From the NCBI GenBank assembly GCA_039798265.1, contig JBDKGH010000136.1:1-21117 (forward strand): a DNA stretch of 21,117 bases, in the 5' to 3' direction. This document shows, piece by piece, positions 1 through 8,174 of the stretch; position 1 is the stretch's first letter; the number at the start of each line of letters is the position of its first letter. Source of the stretch: JBDKGH01 sp039798265 (lineage in GTDB: Bacteria > Bacteroidota > Bacteroidia > Flavobacteriales_D > Sanyastnellaceae). Position numbers and translations under genes: made by a program. The notes beneath the pieces were generated by a model, which made no database searches, was not told where the DNA came from, and worked only from the letters and a program-made list of their open reading frames with translations.

Positions 1-440
1 GTCCAAATTTCGAAAGATCCAGAGTTGTCTTTGAGGGTAAAAATGGTTTTTACACAATCAAATCCAAGAATCATTTTGTGTTCAGTCGTCGTCGTAAAGG
101 TGCCTTCTACTTGTGGAATCATCGAGTTGGATTGGGCTTCCTCTCCTGTGGTTCGGATTCCCATTTTTTTACCCATGAGGTCCAACAGTATTGTTGATTC
201 TTTGGCAATCGAATCGGAGATGATTACCGTTTGTCCCAGAGCGTTAGATTGAACGATGCGACTTTTGGCTCCTTTGATATAGGTAATCACTTCTTTACCC
301 ATCATCGCTGCCATCCGTTTGGTATCTTTCGAAGATTCGAGCACTTCAATTTTGGTGACAATTTTTCCTTCAAAGGCTTGTTGAGCCGTAGAAGAAAGGG
401 AGAGGAAAAGAGTGATTACAAGGAGGTGGAATGGTTTCAT
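1..440 (-). CDS. Secreted protein, DUF4412-like (partial, C-terminus off the left edge)
   Basis: The frame opens with ATG at 440 and stays open for 146 codons to the window edge, so the C-terminus is missing. The protein starts with a signal peptide (MKPFHLLVITLFLSLSSTAQ) and continues with a beta-rich periplasmic or secreted region of the form FEGKIVTKIEV...KEVITYIKGAKSRIV. Later it has a stretch ending MILGFDCVKTIFTLKD. This pattern (an F-x-G-x-I strand, a Y-I-K-G strand, and a late G-x-x-C-K) is typical of small Bacteroidota secreted proteins of the DUF4412 type, whose function is unknown. The gene begins 17 bp after the stop of the E1 dehydrogenase gene on the same strand, so the two are probably co-transcribed. 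The family is inferred from pattern only. The coding call is firm because two plus-strand frames here are poor protein-like shadows. Confidence 0.75.
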   Translation of the reverse strand, partial: MKPFHLLVITLFLSLSSTAQQAFEGKIVTKIEVLESSKDTKRMAAMMGKEVITYIKGAKSRIVQSNALGQTVIISDSIAKESTILLDLMGKKMGIRTTGEEAQSNSMIPQVEGTFTTTTEHKMILGFDCVKTIFTLKDNSGSFEIW

Positions 441-457
441 TTTGCTTACTTAATGTT

Positions 458-2521
458 CTAAAATTCGAGGAGCGTTTCCAATTTCTTTGCCACCTTTTCT
501 GCGTTCGGTAAAAGGGTGGCCTCTAAAATAGAATTTAATGGAATGGCAGGTGTAGGGATCGAACCAATGGTCATTACAGGAGCGTCGAGGCTTGAGAAGC
601 AGTGCTCACTGATCCATCCGGCTAAAGATTGAGCGAAACTATTTTGTGCTGGTTCTTCCGTAACTACTAAACAACGATTGCATTTTTGGACTGCCGCTGA
701 AATCATTTCATAATCGACAGGAGCAATGGTGCGTAGATCGATGATTTCAATTTGACCATCAAAATTTTCTGCCGCCGTTTTTGACCAATAAACGCCCATA
801 CCATAGGTTATGATGGCTACTTTTTTGCCAGTCGAATTGGCGCTGAGCACCACACGACCTTTACCAAAAGGAATGACGTAATCGGATGAAGGTTCAATTG
901 TTCGAGCATCTTCGGTGCCTTTTACTTTGCTCCAATAAAGGCCTTTGTGCTCGAGCATTACTACGGGATTAGGATCATGGAAGGCCGATTTCAAGAGGCC
1001 TTTCAAATCTGCTCCAGTGCTGGGGTAGGCCACTTTTATACCGCGAATATTGGCCAATACACTTTCGACACTTGAACTGTGATATGGACCACCAGAACCA
1101 TAGGCTCCAATAGGCACGCGGATGACAGCACTAACCGGCCATTTACCATTGCTGAGGTAATAACTGCGGCTAGCTTCTGTAAACAATTGGTTGAGGCCTG
1201 GCCAGATATAATCGGCAAACTGCACTTCAACGATTGGTTTTAAGCCAGCGGCACTCATGCCTACGGTGCTTCCAATAATGAAGGCTTCTTGAATGGGAGT
1301 ATTGAATACGCGGTTATCACCGAATTTTTCAGCGAGTGTTGCCGCTTCGCGAAAAACACCTCCGAGTCTGCGGCCTACATCCTGACCGTAAAGAAGGGCA
1401 TCCGGATTTTCAGCGAGTATTTCTTGCATGGCAAAAAGAGCGGAGTCAACCATTACTGTTGCTTGCTTGCCCGCTGGTTCGCGTTCGCCTTTTTCTTCCG
1501 TTATCGGTGTAGGGGCATAATCAAAAGTGGTGAGGTCTTCGGGACGAGGATCTTCTGCGAGAAGCGCTCTGTCATAGTCTGCATCAACGAGTGCTCGCGA
1601 TTGTGCTTCGATCTCATCGAGGGAATGGTCTGCAAAACCCAATTGATTCAATTGTTTTCTAAATCGTGGTAGAGGGTCACGGCGCGATGCGCTTTCTAAG
1701 TCATCGCGATACCACTCTTTACGAACGCCTGAAGTGTGATGCCCAAGCAAAGGCACTTTGCAATGAACAACCCAAGGACGGCGGTTGCTGCGAACATCAT
1801 CTAGAATATCTGCGAGAGCAGTATAGCAAGCGATGAAGTCGGTGCCATCGAGCGTTTTGGCCTTAATGCCAGGGAATGCGCGTGAAAAAGTAACGGCATC
1901 TCCAAAACGAATCTCAGAAGAATGGGCGCTGATGTCCCATTCGTTGTCTTGAACAAAATAGATAATGGGCAATTGCTTCAAAGCAGCCATGTGAAAAGCT
2001 TCCGCTACTTCACCTTCGGTCATGGCTGCATCACCAATGGAGCAAACCACTACACCTGGCTCTTTGTCTGAAGGGTCAAGCTTTTGTTGTTCACGGTATT
2101 TTAACCCCATAGCAATACCAGTTGATGGAATGGCTTGCATTCCTGTAGCTGAGCTTTGATGAGGAATTTTGGGCATATCATCACGCTTCAGTGATGGATG
2201 GCTGTAGTAGGTGCGTCCGCCGGAAAAAGGGTCGTCGCGTTTGGCCATCAATTGCAGCATGAGATCGTAAGGCTGTAATCCTATTCCAAGCAGAATACTA
2301 TCGTCGCGATAATAGGCACTCAAGTAATCTTGAGGTTTTAATTGCAGGCCTAGCGCCAATTGACAAGCCTCATGCCCACGCGAGGTGGCATGCACATACT
2401 TGCTGGTAACCTTGGCATTTTCTTCATATTTATCGGCCATGCTTTTCGCAGTGGTCATAAGAGAGAATGCCTTTAAGAGCAAATCGCTACTGAGGGAGGC
2501 TGTTTTTTCGGCGGTTGACAT
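458..2521 (-). CDS. 2-oxoacid dehydrogenase E1 component, fused alpha and beta subunits (probably branched-chain type)
   Basis: This is a thiamine-diphosphate-dependent decarboxylating E1 component that would feed acyl groups to a lipoyl E2 in a cytosolic 2-oxoacid dehydrogenase complex. Residues ~15-335 form the alpha part, with a ThDP-binding signature running from GDAAMTEGE (about residue 163) to the N of QDNEWD (about 193), followed by LGHHTSG. A short linker at ~335-352 leads into the beta part (~353-687), which carries the catalytic-type glutamate in NTPIQE (about 412) and the GGPYHSSSVE segment. Fused alpha/beta E1 proteins of about 650-700 residues are usual in Bacteroidota; many are annotated as 2-oxoisovalerate dehydrogenase. 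Substrate choice cannot be read from sequence, so pyruvate or another branched-chain acid is possible. I start at the ATG at 2521 (687 aa, MSTAEK...). An upstream in-frame ATG at 2542 would add seven residues that do not look like part of the family. The gene diverges from dapF across 63 bp. Confidence 0.92.
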   Translation of the reverse strand: MSTAEKTASLSSDLLLKAFSLMTTAKSMADKYEENAKVTSKYVHATSRGHEACQLALGLQLKPQDYLSAYYRDDSILLGIGLQPYDLMLQLMAKRDDPFSGGRTYYSHPSLKRDDMPKIPHQSSATGMQAIPSTGIAMGLKYREQQKLDPSDKEPGVVVCSIGDAAMTEGEVAEAFHMAALKQLPIIYFVQDNEWDISAHSSEIRFGDAVTFSRAFPGIKAKTLDGTDFIACYTALADILDDVRSNRRPWVVHCKVPLLGHHTSGVRKEWYRDDLESASRRDPLPRFRKQLNQLGFADHSLDEIEAQSRALVDADYDRALLAEDPRPEDLTTFDYAPTPITEEKGEREPAGKQATVMVDSALFAMQEILAENPDALLYGQDVGRRLGGVFREAATLAEKFGDNRVFNTPIQEAFIIGSTVGMSAAGLKPIVEVQFADYIWPGLNQLFTEASRSYYLSNGKWPVSAVIRVPIGAYGSGGPYHSSSVESVLANIRGIKVAYPSTGADLKGLLKSAFHDPNPVVMLEHKGLYWSKVKGTEDARTIEPSSDYVIPFGKGRVVLSANSTGKKVAIITYGMGVYWSKTAAENFDGQIEIIDLRTIAPVDYEMISAAVQKCNRCLVVTEEPAQNSFAQSLAGWISEHCFSSLDAPVMTIGSIPTPAIPLNSILEATLLPNAEKVAKKLETLLEF

Positions 2522-2567
2522 AAATGCGGTTTGGTGGCGCAAGTTACGACTTCAAACCCGTATTCAC

Positions 2568-2575
2568 TACCTTCG
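2568..2575 (+). promoter_or_regulatory. Candidate -7 promoter element upstream of dapF
   Basis: TACCTTCG resembles the Bacteroidota -7 consensus TAnnTTTG with one mismatch. It lies nine bases before the dapF ATG, in the 63-bp divergent gap with the E1 gene. If it is used, transcription would start only a few bases before the ATG, giving a very short leader. No well-spaced -33 TTTG is visible, so the call is weak. Confidence 0.35.
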
Positions 2576-2584
2576 CCGTCGGCT

Positions 2585-3361
2585 ATGAAGGTTCATTTTT
2601 ACAAATATCAAGGCACCGGAAACGATTTTATCATAATTGATAACAGAACTGGTGATTATCAGCTCACTACGCAGCAGATTGTGCGCTTGTGCGATCGAAA
2701 GTATGGCGTAGGGGCCGATGGTTTGATTTTATTTCAGAATGATCCTGATCATGATTTCTTCATGAATTTTTACAATCCAGACGGATCGCAGAGTTTTTGC
2801 GGAAATGGCAGTCGATGCACTGTCCATTTTGCTCAAGATTTGGGCGTTATCCTTGATAAATGCAGGTTCCGGGCCATTGATGGCGTGCATGAATCCTCTG
2901 TTTCGAGCGAAGTTTTTCGCATACACATGAAGGATGTTCAAGGCATTAAACAGATAGAAGAGTTCGCTTATTACCTCAATACGGGTTCCCCGCACTACGT
3001 TGAGTTCGTGGATCAACTCAATGAGGTTTCCGTTTTCGAAGAAGGAAGAGCCATTCGTTATGATTCTCGCTTTGCGCCTGGTGGCACGAATGTCAACTTT
3101 GTAGAAATAGCAGCAGAGGGGCATATTCGGGTAAGAACTTATGAAAGGGGAGTTGAAAACGAAACGCTCTCCTGCGGAACGGGAGTTACTGCCTGCGCGC
3201 TTGCTTATGCGCACCGCAGTGGCTTCAAAGGGCCAATAAAAGTGACCAGCCTTGGGGGCGATTTGCAAGTCTTGTTTGAGATGAAAGGATCCTCCGCATT
3301 TCATGACATCTGGTTATGCGGTCCGTCACAATTTGTGTTTGAAGGTAATATGGAATGTTGA
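2585..3361 (+). CDS. dapF: Diaminopimelate epimerase
   Basis: This enzyme converts LL-2,6-diaminopimelate to the meso form, the cross-linking residue of peptidoglycan and the precursor of lysine. It is a cytosolic, cofactor-independent two-base epimerase. The N-terminus has the family signature FYKYQGTGNDF. The two catalytic cysteines are both present: Cys72 in FCGNGSRC and Cys197 in LSCGTGVTA. The substrate-binding segments YNPDGS and GGTNVNFVE are also intact. The length of 258 aa is slightly short but normal for the family. The frame extends upstream to 2531, but the conserved N-terminus begins at ATG 2585. It is the first gene of a tight six-gene plus-strand cluster that also holds kdsA, linking peptidoglycan and LPS precursor supply. 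Confidence 0.95.
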   Translation: MKVHFYKYQGTGNDFIIIDNRTGDYQLTTQQIVRLCDRKYGVGADGLILFQNDPDHDFFMNFYNPDGSQSFCGNGSRCTVHFAQDLGVILDKCRFRAIDGVHESSVSSEVFRIHMKDVQGIKQIEEFAYYLNTGSPHYVEFVDQLNEVSVFEEGRAIRYDSRFAPGGTNVNFVEIAAEGHIRVRTYERGVENETLSCGTGVTACALAYAHRSGFKGPIKVTSLGGDLQVLFEMKGSSAFHDIWLCGPSQFVFEGNMEC

Positions 3362-3363
3362 AT

Positions 3364-4524
3364 ATGAAAAGAATTGGACTTTTATTGATTTTTTGGGCAT
3401 TGATTTTAACTGCACGGGCAGAGAAAATTGAGCTATCACCACAAGCCGAAATTTCCGTTTTAACGTGTTCGCCAGGTCCTGATTTGTACTCTAGTTTCGG
3501 GCATACGGCGTTGCGAATTCAAGATTCTATCAATGGCAAATGGGTAGATGTGGTTTATAATTACGGCACCTTTGAATTTACCGACGATTTTTATTTCAAG
3601 TTTGCAAAGGGTCAATTGGATTATCGACTTTCGCGTTCTTCTTTTGGCGATTTTCAATACGAATATTTGCTGACAGGTAGAGGGATTTGGGAACAAAAGC
3701 TACTCATTACTCCAGAAGAAAAACAACGGCTATTCGATTTGTTAGAGGAAAATTATCTGCCTGAAAACCGAACCTATCGGTATGATTTTTTTTATGATAA
3801 CTGCTCTACGCGTGTGCGCGACATCATTAAAAAGGCGGTCAACAATCAAGTCAATTTTACTTACGTATATCCCGATCGAAGCACTTACCGCGAAGCCATT
3901 CAGCATTATTTAGATTTTCACGCTTGGAGCGACTTTGGGATTGATGTGGCTTTGGGACTGCCCTGTGATAAAGTAATGGAAGCAGAAGGAGCCATGTTTT
4001 TGCCCGATAGCTTGATGAAGGAATTGGAATACGCTACACATGGTAATGGACCCCTGGTGTCCAAAATAGAAGAGGTGATACCACAAGAATATGAGCCAGA
4101 AGAAGGGGATGGCATAACACCTCTCAAATTGCTTTTGGTGATTCTCCTCGTGCAAGTAGCATTGGGTTGGTTTCTTCGAAAAAAATACCGTGTCAATTTG
4201 CTCGACAGACTTCTCCTCTTTACGATTGGACTGGTAGGAGTGCTTGTAACCTTTTTGTGGTTTTTCACCGACCATCAAGCTACCGTGTGGAATTTGAATA
4301 TACTTTGGGCCAATCCACTCTTGTTGATTGTTGCTTTTTTACCCTCGCGACTTTGGAAAAAAAGTTGGTGGAATATGTATATGATTGGAGCAATCATAGC
4401 GGTAGTAGGATGGCCTTTTTTACCTCAGCAAATGCACCTTGCTGTTTTACCCTTAGCACTCAGTATGATTTGGATCGGAGTGCGTTATCTTCGTCCTCAT
4501 TGGCTAGGGATAAAACCTGCATAA
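3364..4524 (+). CDS. DUF4105 (Lnb N-terminal-like) periplasmic domain with C-terminal membrane helices
   Basis: The protein has a signal peptide (MKRIGLLLIFWALILTARA), a soluble domain at ~25-240 and about five predicted membrane helices at ~253-375. The soluble part matches the DUF4105 family, also called the Lnb N-terminal periplasmic domain, through CSPGPDLYSSFGHTALRI, then VYNYGTFEF, then YDFFYDNCSTRVRDII. His47 in the FGHT segment and Cys147 in the DNCS segment are strikingly placed. The order His before Cys resembles permuted NlpC/P60-like folds, so a cysteine-hydrolase role is possible, but that is inference. The domain should face the periplasm, anchored by the helices. I use ATG 3364, just after the dapF stop at 3361. 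ATG 3355 would overlap dapF by seven bases and add three residues. The reaction is unknown. Confidence 0.85.
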   Translation: MKRIGLLLIFWALILTARAEKIELSPQAEISVLTCSPGPDLYSSFGHTALRIQDSINGKWVDVVYNYGTFEFTDDFYFKFAKGQLDYRLSRSSFGDFQYEYLLTGRGIWEQKLLITPEEKQRLFDLLEENYLPENRTYRYDFFYDNCSTRVRDIIKKAVNNQVNFTYVYPDRSTYREAIQHYLDFHAWSDFGIDVALGLPCDKVMEAEGAMFLPDSLMKELEYATHGNGPLVSKIEEVIPQEYEPEEGDGITPLKLLLVILLVQVALGWFLRKKYRVNLLDRLLLFTIGLVGVLVTFLWFFTDHQATVWNLNILWANPLLLIVAFLPSRLWKKSWWNMYMIGAIIAVVGWPFLPQQMHLAVLPLALSMIWIGVRYLRPHWLGIKPA

Positions 4525-4537
4525 CTGTACAACAACT

Positions 4538-6115
4538 ATGAAGAAGCTGCTGCTAAACGTTTTGGTGATCATTCAAAGTGGAATGCTTCTCACTTCGTGT
4601 AAACGAACAGAAGACACTACATGGGAAGTGGATGCCTGGGGCGCAGTGGCTCGAGGCACCTTGAGTCTCGAAGATCTTGTTCCTGATAGCTTACTGCAAG
4701 CGGATGCGGATCAATTGTGGCATTTGCATCTTACCAAAAATTTGACTGATTTTGATTTAGACACGTTAGTCGCTATTCCTGATACAAGTTTCACCACCCG
4801 TTTTATCGTGCCCTTAAGCGGTGGTCCATTCAATATTCCTGCGGGCACTCAAATCATCAATTCGAATCGTCAAAATCAATTTGGAATTGCCAATGCACAA
4901 CTGACAGAAGTTCGACTTTCCGCAGGTAAACTGAAATACACACTGCGCAGTTATATCAACGGCGATCTTCAAACAACGCTAACAGTGCCAGGTTTGTCCC
5001 TCAATGGAACGGGCACCATTATCGAAGCACATACACTACCCGGCAATCAGGAACTGGAGGGAGAAATTGACTTGACAGGATACCAAGTAGATTTAACGGG
5101 TACCAATGGCAATTCCTACAATCGACTTTTTTCAAATATGAATGTTCGCGTGAGTAATACAGCAGCAACTGCAGCTCAAGTCTTTCAAAACGATAGCATC
5201 GTAGTTGATTTGCGATTTGAAGATGCGATCATCAGTTATGCACGCGGCTATTTTGGGCAACATCATTACGATTTGAATCAGACCATTGCTGCGAATGAAG
5301 ATCTGCATCTGCCAGATGGTTTGATTAACCTCGAAGGCATGCGCATGAATTTTCGCATTGAAAATTATGTAGGCGTTGATGCACGAATTCACCTCAATAA
5401 TATTGCGGGAGTCCATACCAATACGGCAAGTGAGGTAGCATTAGTCAATGGAGAGATTTATGAAAATTTCAACGTCACGCGTGCTACAGATAATCAAGGC
5501 GTGATTACGCCCTACATCCGAAGTGTTGAGCTGAATGATCAAAATAGCAACCTCACCAATTTTGCAGAAAATTTACCAGATCAGTTTGTGGTGCAAGGTA
5601 TCGTGGACATTAATCCATTGGGCAATGTAAACTTCAACAACGACTTTATTTATACTAATCAGCCTCTCAATTTACTTCTCGATATTGATTTGCCGTTGAA
5701 CATTGCCATGAGCAATTTGATACTCCGCGATACATTGGATTGGAATGGGTTTGATTTGGAAGGCAATGCCTCGGGTAAATTGTATTTACAGGTAAACAAT
5801 GGTTTTCCTTTTTCAGCGAATGTACAAGTGGATTTTACCGATGTGAATGGTGGAAATACGACGACTATTCTACAAAATGGTCAAGTGCAATCAGGTGTGC
5901 TTTCGCCTACGTCGAACAGTTGCGTCGCTACTTATTCCTTGATTGAAATACCCGTTAGTGCTGCAAATTGGAGCAAGCTAAAAAGGGAAGGTAAAATGAA
6001 TGTCAAAGCGACGTTTAATACCAGCGATTATCCCGAATTGGTGGGTCTATATCAAGGCTACAAACTTGATTTTGTATTGTCCGGAAATGCTAATCTCCCT
6101 ATAAATGTTCATTGA
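4538..6115 (+). CDS. Uncharacterised lipoprotein, beta-strand rich
   Basis: The 525-aa protein begins with a lipoprotein signal peptide with lipobox LLTSC (Cys21), so it should be lipid-anchored in the periplasm or on the cell surface. The mature part is rich in Asn, Asp, Thr and hydrophobic strands and has no recognisable catalytic motif. Segments such as LTEVRLSAGKLKYTLRS followed by LQTTLTVPGLSL have the alternating pattern of LEA/WHy-like or other beta-sandwich lipoproteins; this is only a resemblance. It lies 13 bp after the DUF4105 gene, and its TGA is one base before the ATG of the following outer-membrane protein gene. It is therefore very probably co-translated with that barrel protein and may form a complex with it. 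I do not recognise the family. Confidence 0.85.
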   Translation: MKKLLLNVLVIIQSGMLLTSCKRTEDTTWEVDAWGAVARGTLSLEDLVPDSLLQADADQLWHLHLTKNLTDFDLDTLVAIPDTSFTTRFIVPLSGGPFNIPAGTQIINSNRQNQFGIANAQLTEVRLSAGKLKYTLRSYINGDLQTTLTVPGLSLNGTGTIIEAHTLPGNQELEGEIDLTGYQVDLTGTNGNSYNRLFSNMNVRVSNTAATAAQVFQNDSIVVDLRFEDAIISYARGYFGQHHYDLNQTIAANEDLHLPDGLINLEGMRMNFRIENYVGVDARIHLNNIAGVHTNTASEVALVNGEIYENFNVTRATDNQGVITPYIRSVELNDQNSNLTNFAENLPDQFVVQGIVDINPLGNVNFNNDFIYTNQPLNLLLDIDLPLNIAMSNLILRDTLDWNGFDLEGNASGKLYLQVNNGFPFSANVQVDFTDVNGGNTTTILQNGQVQSGVLSPTSNSCVATYSLIEIPVSAANWSKLKREGKMNVKATFNTSDYPELVGLYQGYKLDFVLSGNANLPINVH

Positions 6116-6116
6116 G

Positions 6117-7367
6117 ATGAAAAGAGTAGTTGCATTTCTTGTTCTTCTGCTCGGTGCGCTTTGGAGCGCAGCGCAAACGCCGTTGATCCTTCAGCTGAGC
6201 AACGACACATCCTATAAAAACTCCTATGCTTGGCTTAAATCAGAGGCCTCTTTTGGAATTGGGACAAATGCCTTAGATGTTCAGTTTATGAAAGAATTGA
6301 CCTTTGGTGGTCACTTATCCAAAGCACAAATTGCAAATCGAGTGGATGCCATCTCTGATGTGCTTTATGGTGGAGGAAGAGCTTCAGGAGGGATGGAAGT
6401 GTGGAGTTTTTCAGATACTCTTTTTGGAAAAACAGGTTTGGGTTTAAAAGTACAAGCGTCAGCGAATTATTCCGCCCAAATGATGATGGGTAAAGAGCTT
6501 TTTCAAACCATATTCCAAGGAAATGCGCCCTTTTATAATGACACTGCGGAGTTTGGTAAAACCTATTTCAACTATCAAGCTTTTCAGAAATATGGCGTTG
6601 GCCTTTTTAGAAAAAGAGATCTTTCATTCGTTCAACTTTCGCTCGTGAACGGAGAGAATTTTCAAGAACTTGATGCGCGGGAAGGACAGTTGTTCACGTC
6701 TGTTTTGGGAGATAGTCTCAGTTTGCAATATGCAGGTTCTTTTTGGAGTTCCGATACATCACGATCAGGTTATGGAGCAGCAAATGGATTGGGTTTGTGC
6801 TTAGATGCCGATTATAACGTTCCACTGGAAAAAGGAAAAGGATTTATTTCTGTTTCTGTTCGCGATTTTGGTTGGATCAAATGGCAAAATGGATTGGATT
6901 ACACCTTTGACAGTTTGAGCACTTGGCGCGGATTTGATGTCAATCAACTGATCGACGCCGAAGGTGATACCACCTTATCAGTGAATTTTAGAGATTCATT
7001 GCACTATCAAGTCAACAAAAAAGATTTTATCAAAGCGATGCCGATGTCGGTTCATTTGCGTATGGCAAAAATGATAAGCGCAAGCAATTACGCCAATGTA
7101 GGTGTAAGCATTTGGCCAGGTCGTGCGCTTACTCCGCGAGTATTCGCAGGACTCGGACATTTTATCGGCGATCACTTTGTTGTTTCGGAATACATTTCTT
7201 TCGGTGGTTATTCTAAATTTTCTGCAGGAGCTGAACTTCAGTGGATGCCCAAAGGGAAGTGGTTCTTGAGTGTAAAAAGCAACAACTTACCCGGTTGGAT
7301 TTTTAATGATGCCAGAAGCAGAGATGTGCAAATGGCCGTTTCATATTTCATCAATAGAAAAAACTAA
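6117..7367 (+). CDS. Outer-membrane beta-barrel protein (DUF5723-like)
   Basis: A signal peptide (MKRVVAFLVLLLGALWSAAQ) precedes about 395 residues of alternating aromatic and hydrophobic strands separated by polar turns, as expected of a Bacteroidota outer-membrane barrel. Examples are GLGLKVQASANYSAQMM, YGVGLFRKRDLSFVQLSLVNG, KGFISVSVRDFGWIKW and the C-terminal VQMAVSYFINRKN. The pattern and length (416 aa) resemble the DUF5723 family, a Bacteroidota-specific barrel of unknown role, but I am not certain of that name. I start at ATG 6117, directly after the lipoprotein stop (6113-6115). An in-frame ATG at 6105 would overlap the lipoprotein gene. The next gene, kdsA, starts three bases after this one ends. 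Confidence 0.85.
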   Translation: MKRVVAFLVLLLGALWSAAQTPLILQLSNDTSYKNSYAWLKSEASFGIGTNALDVQFMKELTFGGHLSKAQIANRVDAISDVLYGGGRASGGMEVWSFSDTLFGKTGLGLKVQASANYSAQMMMGKELFQTIFQGNAPFYNDTAEFGKTYFNYQAFQKYGVGLFRKRDLSFVQLSLVNGENFQELDAREGQLFTSVLGDSLSLQYAGSFWSSDTSRSGYGAANGLGLCLDADYNVPLEKGKGFISVSVRDFGWIKWQNGLDYTFDSLSTWRGFDVNQLIDAEGDTTLSVNFRDSLHYQVNKKDFIKAMPMSVHLRMAKMISASNYANVGVSIWPGRALTPRVFAGLGHFIGDHFVVSEYISFGGYSKFSAGAELQWMPKGKWFLSVKSNNLPGWIFNDARSRDVQMAVSYFINRKN

Positions 7368-7370
7368 GAC

Positions 7371-8174
7371 ATGAATTTACCTGGTTTAAAACCTAATACA
7401 GCCAATAATTTTTTCCTTATCGCGGGACCATGCGTGGTCGAAAGTGAAGACCTCGTTATGGAAGTGGCGGAGAAAATGATCGAGCTCACCAATCAGTTCC
7501 ATATTCCTTATATTTTCAAAGGCTCTTATCGAAAGGCGAATCGTTCGCGCAGCGATTCTTTTGCAGGTATAGGCGATGAGAAGGCGTTGGAGATTCTGAA
7601 AAAGGTGCGCGAAAAATATGGTGTGCCTGTAACTACGGACATACACAGTGCTCCAGAAGCCGCTATGGCTGCGCAATATGTAGATGTTTTACAAATACCT
7701 GCATTCTTGTGTCGCCAAACTGATTTGTTGTTAGCGGCAGCGGCCACCGGCAAAGTGGTGAACATTAAAAAAGGCCAGTTTTTATCACCCGAATCGATGA
7801 TTCATGCCGTGAATAAGGTGAAAGAAGGAGGGAATGATCAAGTATGGTTGACCGAGCGCGGAACTACATTCGGCTATCAAGATTTGGTGGTTGACTTCAG
7901 AAGTATTCCAACCATGAAACAATATGCGCCAACCATAATGGACTGCACGCATAGTTTGCAACAACCCAATCAGAGCAGTGGAGTTACCGGTGGAAGACCT
8001 GATTTGATCACAACTGTTGCCAGCGCGGCTATTGCCACTGGTGCTGATGGATTGTTCATTGAAACACATCCTAATCCTGCTGTCGCAAAAAGCGATGGAG
8101 CCAACATGCTTCGATTGGAATACATGGAGGCTTTACTTGAAAAATTAGTTCGCATTCGCCAAGCTGTAATCTGA
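7371..8174 (+). CDS. kdsA: 3-deoxy-8-phosphooctulonate synthase (Kdo-8-phosphate synthase)
   Basis: This enzyme condenses phosphoenolpyruvate with arabinose 5-phosphate to make Kdo-8-phosphate, the precursor of the Kdo in the LPS inner core. The 267-aa protein is full length and cytosolic. It carries KANRS at 55-59, IPAFLCRQTDLL at 109-120, NIKKGQFLSP at 131-140 and ERGTTFGYQDLVVDFRS at 162-178. Cys21 in AGPCVVES, His194 in THSLQ, Glu231 in IETHPNP and Asp242 in KSDGA correspond to the metal ligands of the metal-dependent class (Aquifex type). Class I enzymes such as that of E. coli have Asn in place of the Cys. I therefore predict a metal-dependent enzyme. It sits between the barrel gene and a secreted-protein gene; its TGA overlaps the next ATG by one base. 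Confidence 0.96.
   Translation: MNLPGLKPNTANNFFLIAGPCVVESEDLVMEVAEKMIELTNQFHIPYIFKGSYRKANRSRSDSFAGIGDEKALEILKKVREKYGVPVTTDIHSAPEAAMAAQYVDVLQIPAFLCRQTDLLLAAAATGKVVNIKKGQFLSPESMIHAVNKVKEGGNDQVWLTERGTTFGYQDLVVDFRSIPTMKQYAPTIMDCTHSLQQPNQSSGVTGGRPDLITTVASAAIATGADGLFIETHPNPAVAKSDGANMLRLEYMEALLEKLVRIRQAVI

Noticed and set aside
25..461. Two overlapping plus-strand open frames at the left edge
   Set aside because: They lie antisense to a frame with a clean signal peptide and strand pattern that is open to the window edge. Their own translations show no domain-like pattern.
2531..2584. Longer dapF start at 2531 and longer E1 start at 2542
   Set aside because: Both would make the divergent genes overlap, and the extra residues do not belong to the conserved N-termini.
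2729..3304. 191-codon minus-strand open frame inside dapF
   Set aside because: It is antisense to a gene with both catalytic cysteines and has no recognisable protein pattern, so it is a shadow.
3910..4541. Several open frames of 116-124 codons over the DUF4105 gene
   Set aside because: They are antisense or out-of-frame shadows of a membrane-protein gene, with no supported start or motif.
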